From assembly GCF_029227915.1 (NCBI RefSeq), contig NC_079877.1, positions 17,780,851 to 17,844,850 on the forward strand: DNA of 64,000 bases. The letters run 5' to 3'. How positions within the stretch are numbered: the first letter of the stretch is position 1; each line of letters begins with the position of its first letter. Shown here piece after piece: positions 62,200-64,000 of the stretch. This DNA is from Hydractinia symbiolongicarpus. Taxonomy: Eukaryota > Cnidaria > Hydrozoa > Anthoathecata > Hydractiniidae. The notes beneath the pieces were generated by a model that worked only from the letters and a program-made list of their open reading frames with translations, was not told the DNA's origin and made no database searches. The position numbers and the translations under genes are program-made.

Positions 62200-62850
62200 T
62201 TATTTATTATTGTTTTTTTTTCTGATTTTGTAAGCTAATGTATGCCCTGAAATGACTGGTTTTTCTAAATTTTGATGTGTTTCAGAGCCTTTTTGTGGAA
62301 GATTGATGGGTAATGGTAATATACGACATGTTGAATGAAATTATTTTTGTTCATTTAGATGTGTTTCTCAAAAACCAATCTGTTTTACATTTTGTGTAAA
62401 CTTTTGTTTACAAACCGTATACAATGTTTCCAAAATAATGATATTTTTTAATTCAAGTTTATTCTTTGCTTATTGATTTTTTGACATTTAGGTTCAGAAT
62501 TGTTGGTAAGGGGCAGTACGGATCATCATGCTAAAAAAGAATTTTTTTGTGTTCTTAACCGGTTGATTTTTACATTTTGTGTAAATTTTTGTGGGAGAGA
62601 ATGGTATGCAACTGAAATGACTGATTTTTGTAGATTTATATACATTTAATGTTTTCTAAACTATGGCTTTTTCATATTTTTTGTATAAGCTTTTAAGGGA
62701 AAGAAAATGTGTAAACTTATTTTTGTTGATTTGTGCTAACTCTTGCAGGCCAACTTTTTGACATTTCAGAATAAAATACTGAGGGTTTTCAACATAATCA
62801 CTTATAAGATGTACATATTTGAGATGCGTTATTTCTGACATTGTTATTAT
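62200..62850. repeat. Degenerate satellite-like repeats
   Basis: Same word set as 14900-15636 and 17987-19040 (TTTTACATTTTGTGTAAA, GAAATGACTGATTTTTGTAG), irregular spacing. Confidence 0.5.
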
Positions 62851-62896
62851 CCGTGTTGTGACTGTTGGTGTTCCTACTGTTGGTTTTGTGAATATT

Positions 62897-62950
62897 GGTG
62901 TTGCGAGTGTCGTTGTTGCGAGTGTCGTTGTTGCGAGTGTCGTTGCTGTA
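62897..62950. repeat. 15-bp minisatellite
   Basis: GTTGTTGCGAGTGTC repeated about three times with flanking partial units (GTTGGTGTTCCTACT-like). Confidence 0.9.
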
Positions 62951-63150
62951 ACTTTTTATCAACTAGATTTTGCGCCTTGCAAGCTGTTCTTTTTTTGATT
63001 TGTGTAAGATTTGACATTTGACATTTTGTGTAAGATTTTAAAAACATTTTTTTTGTATATGCATTGCTTATGTCAGCAAAACATCTAAAGCAACTTATTT
63101 TTTTAATGGCCTTTTGCCTAAGTGGACTTTTCCACGGCTTTATCGACTAG

Positions 63151-63879
63151 TCTCTATAATAATACGCCAGTTCTATCTGTCTGTGACTTTTGCAAAGTGG
63201 ATAAAATTTCTTTGATAAAGTCTATAAAACATCGTCTATAAATTTGTTCTGTATATTACCAAACTTTGGCGTTAAAGCAATATTGACGTCAAAGGAAAGT
63301 ATATTAAGATTAGTGAAGCCATTGCATTGCACTTTTAAATTTAAGGCTAAATAACTTGGAAACGGGTGGAAATAACTGACGTCATCTCCTGCGCAGGTAA
63401 CTAGGGACCACCTGGGACCAATTTGGGTAAGTTTCCCAAACCTGGGTCCCCGAATCCGTTTCGGAATGGACGGGTTGATGACGTCACCAAAAAACCTTCA
63501 AACCCTAATATCTCTGCAGCCGTTTGTCAAAAATACGGAATCCTATACATTTTCTTGATCAGCGTTTCAAGACCTATACAATGAAGGCAGCAGGTATACA
63601 AATTTCTAAAAAAAAATTTTTGGGGGTTTGACTGGCCATTGCTGACGTCAGCAAAATTTTAAAACCCTTATATCTCATTAACCGCTTATCAAAAAGACAT
63701 GATCATATACATTTTCTTGGTCAGCGTTTAAACCTCTGCACAGTACAGGCAACGAATAAACTAAATTTCGCCAAACATTTTTGTAATTGCACTGCTGACG
63801 TCAGCAAAAAATCTAAAACAACCTATTTTTCCATTGTCCTTCTGCCTAAGTGGATTTTTCCACGGGCCTTATCGACTAG
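63151..63879 (+). mobile_element. Intact non-autonomous Helitron, 729 bp
   Basis: Starts TCTCTATAATAATACGCC directly after a preceding CTAG (63147-63150). Ends with hairpin GTGGATTTTTCCAC (63851-63864), GGGCCTTATCGA and CTAG (63876-63879). No ORF. The preceding copy is represented by its 3' end only. Confidence 0.85.
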
Positions 63880-64000
63880 TCTATATAATAATACGCCAGT
63901 TCTGTGTTTCTGTAACAGACAAAGTGGATATGTTCCTTTGATCTTACCGAAATTTTCTTTGAAGTAACCGAAAAATGCATGTCTAATATGTTAAATTTTC
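63880..64000 (+). mobile_element. Start of another Helitron copy, continues past the window
   Basis: TCTATATAATAATACGCC begins immediately after CTAG at 63879; the family body follows to the window end. Confidence 0.75.

Overview
Organism and overall character. The window looks like an intron-bearing, AT-rich metazoan genome. It is dominated by eukaryotic mobile DNA, and the protein families (Polinton set, THAP/P2X7-C pair, Helitron family, PIF1-like helicase relic) most resemble those I know from cnidarians. That assignment is inference from remembered family resemblance, not from a search. I see no intact, clearly recognised host gene. Nearly every recognisable ORF carries frameshifts or stops; some of these could be read errors, but deletions that remove catalytic residues are real decay.

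Layout. 0.4-5.1 kb: an intron-containing THAP-domain transposase-like pseudogene with a convergent P2X7-C ('ballast') domain pseudogene. 5.6-14.1 kb: two decayed Ty3/gypsy retrotransposons split by a long (TA)n tract. 14.2-14.5 kb: Helitron fragment. 15.6-18.0 kb: a complete-looking 2.34-kb element with ~70-bp terminal inverted repeats, a 10-bp target duplication and a spliced gene I do not recognise, sitting in degenerate satellite-like DNA. 19.3-22.3 kb: head-to-tail Helitron array plus a 58-bp tandem repeat. 22.3-29.2 kb: mostly non-coding, with hairpins and relics of a RecQ-like helicase and an OTU/vertnin-like family. 29.2-43.06 kb: a decayed Polinton/Maverick carrying capsid, integrase, packaging ATPase, Bro-N/MSV199-like protein, protein-primed PolB and about a dozen small conserved genes. 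It is joined abruptly on its right to the middle of a second THAP-transposase copy (43.06-44.15 kb), whose partner P2X7-C gene follows and holds a hAT-like MITE. 45.3-49.6 kb: a PIF1-like helicase relic used as a landing site by two Helitrons, with a non-LTR reverse transcriptase and a Penelope-type GIY-YIG ORF nested inside. 49.6-52.85 kb: third Ty3/gypsy, 3' truncated. 53-53.4 kb: tRNA-like foldback between 146-bp direct repeats. 55.06-56.92 kb: internally deleted hAT with an open 347-codon gene. 57.15-58.43 kb: TTAA-flanked non-autonomous transposon. 59.4-60.4 kb: an unrecognised minus-strand spliced gene. 60.7-64 kb: Helitron fragments, a foldback MITE, satellite, and an intact 729-bp Helitron followed head-to-tail by another.

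How the parts work together. The Polinton block forms a virus-like module (replication, integration, packaging, capsid, membrane-type small proteins), with tightly packed or overlapping genes, AT-rich motifs just before start codons and perfect hairpins at two convergent gene junctions. The THAP-transposase/P2X7-C pair occurs twice in the same convergent arrangement and is best read as a two-gene transposon. The Helitrons recognise A|T sites, end in a hairpin plus CTAG, and repeatedly abut one another without intervening bases.
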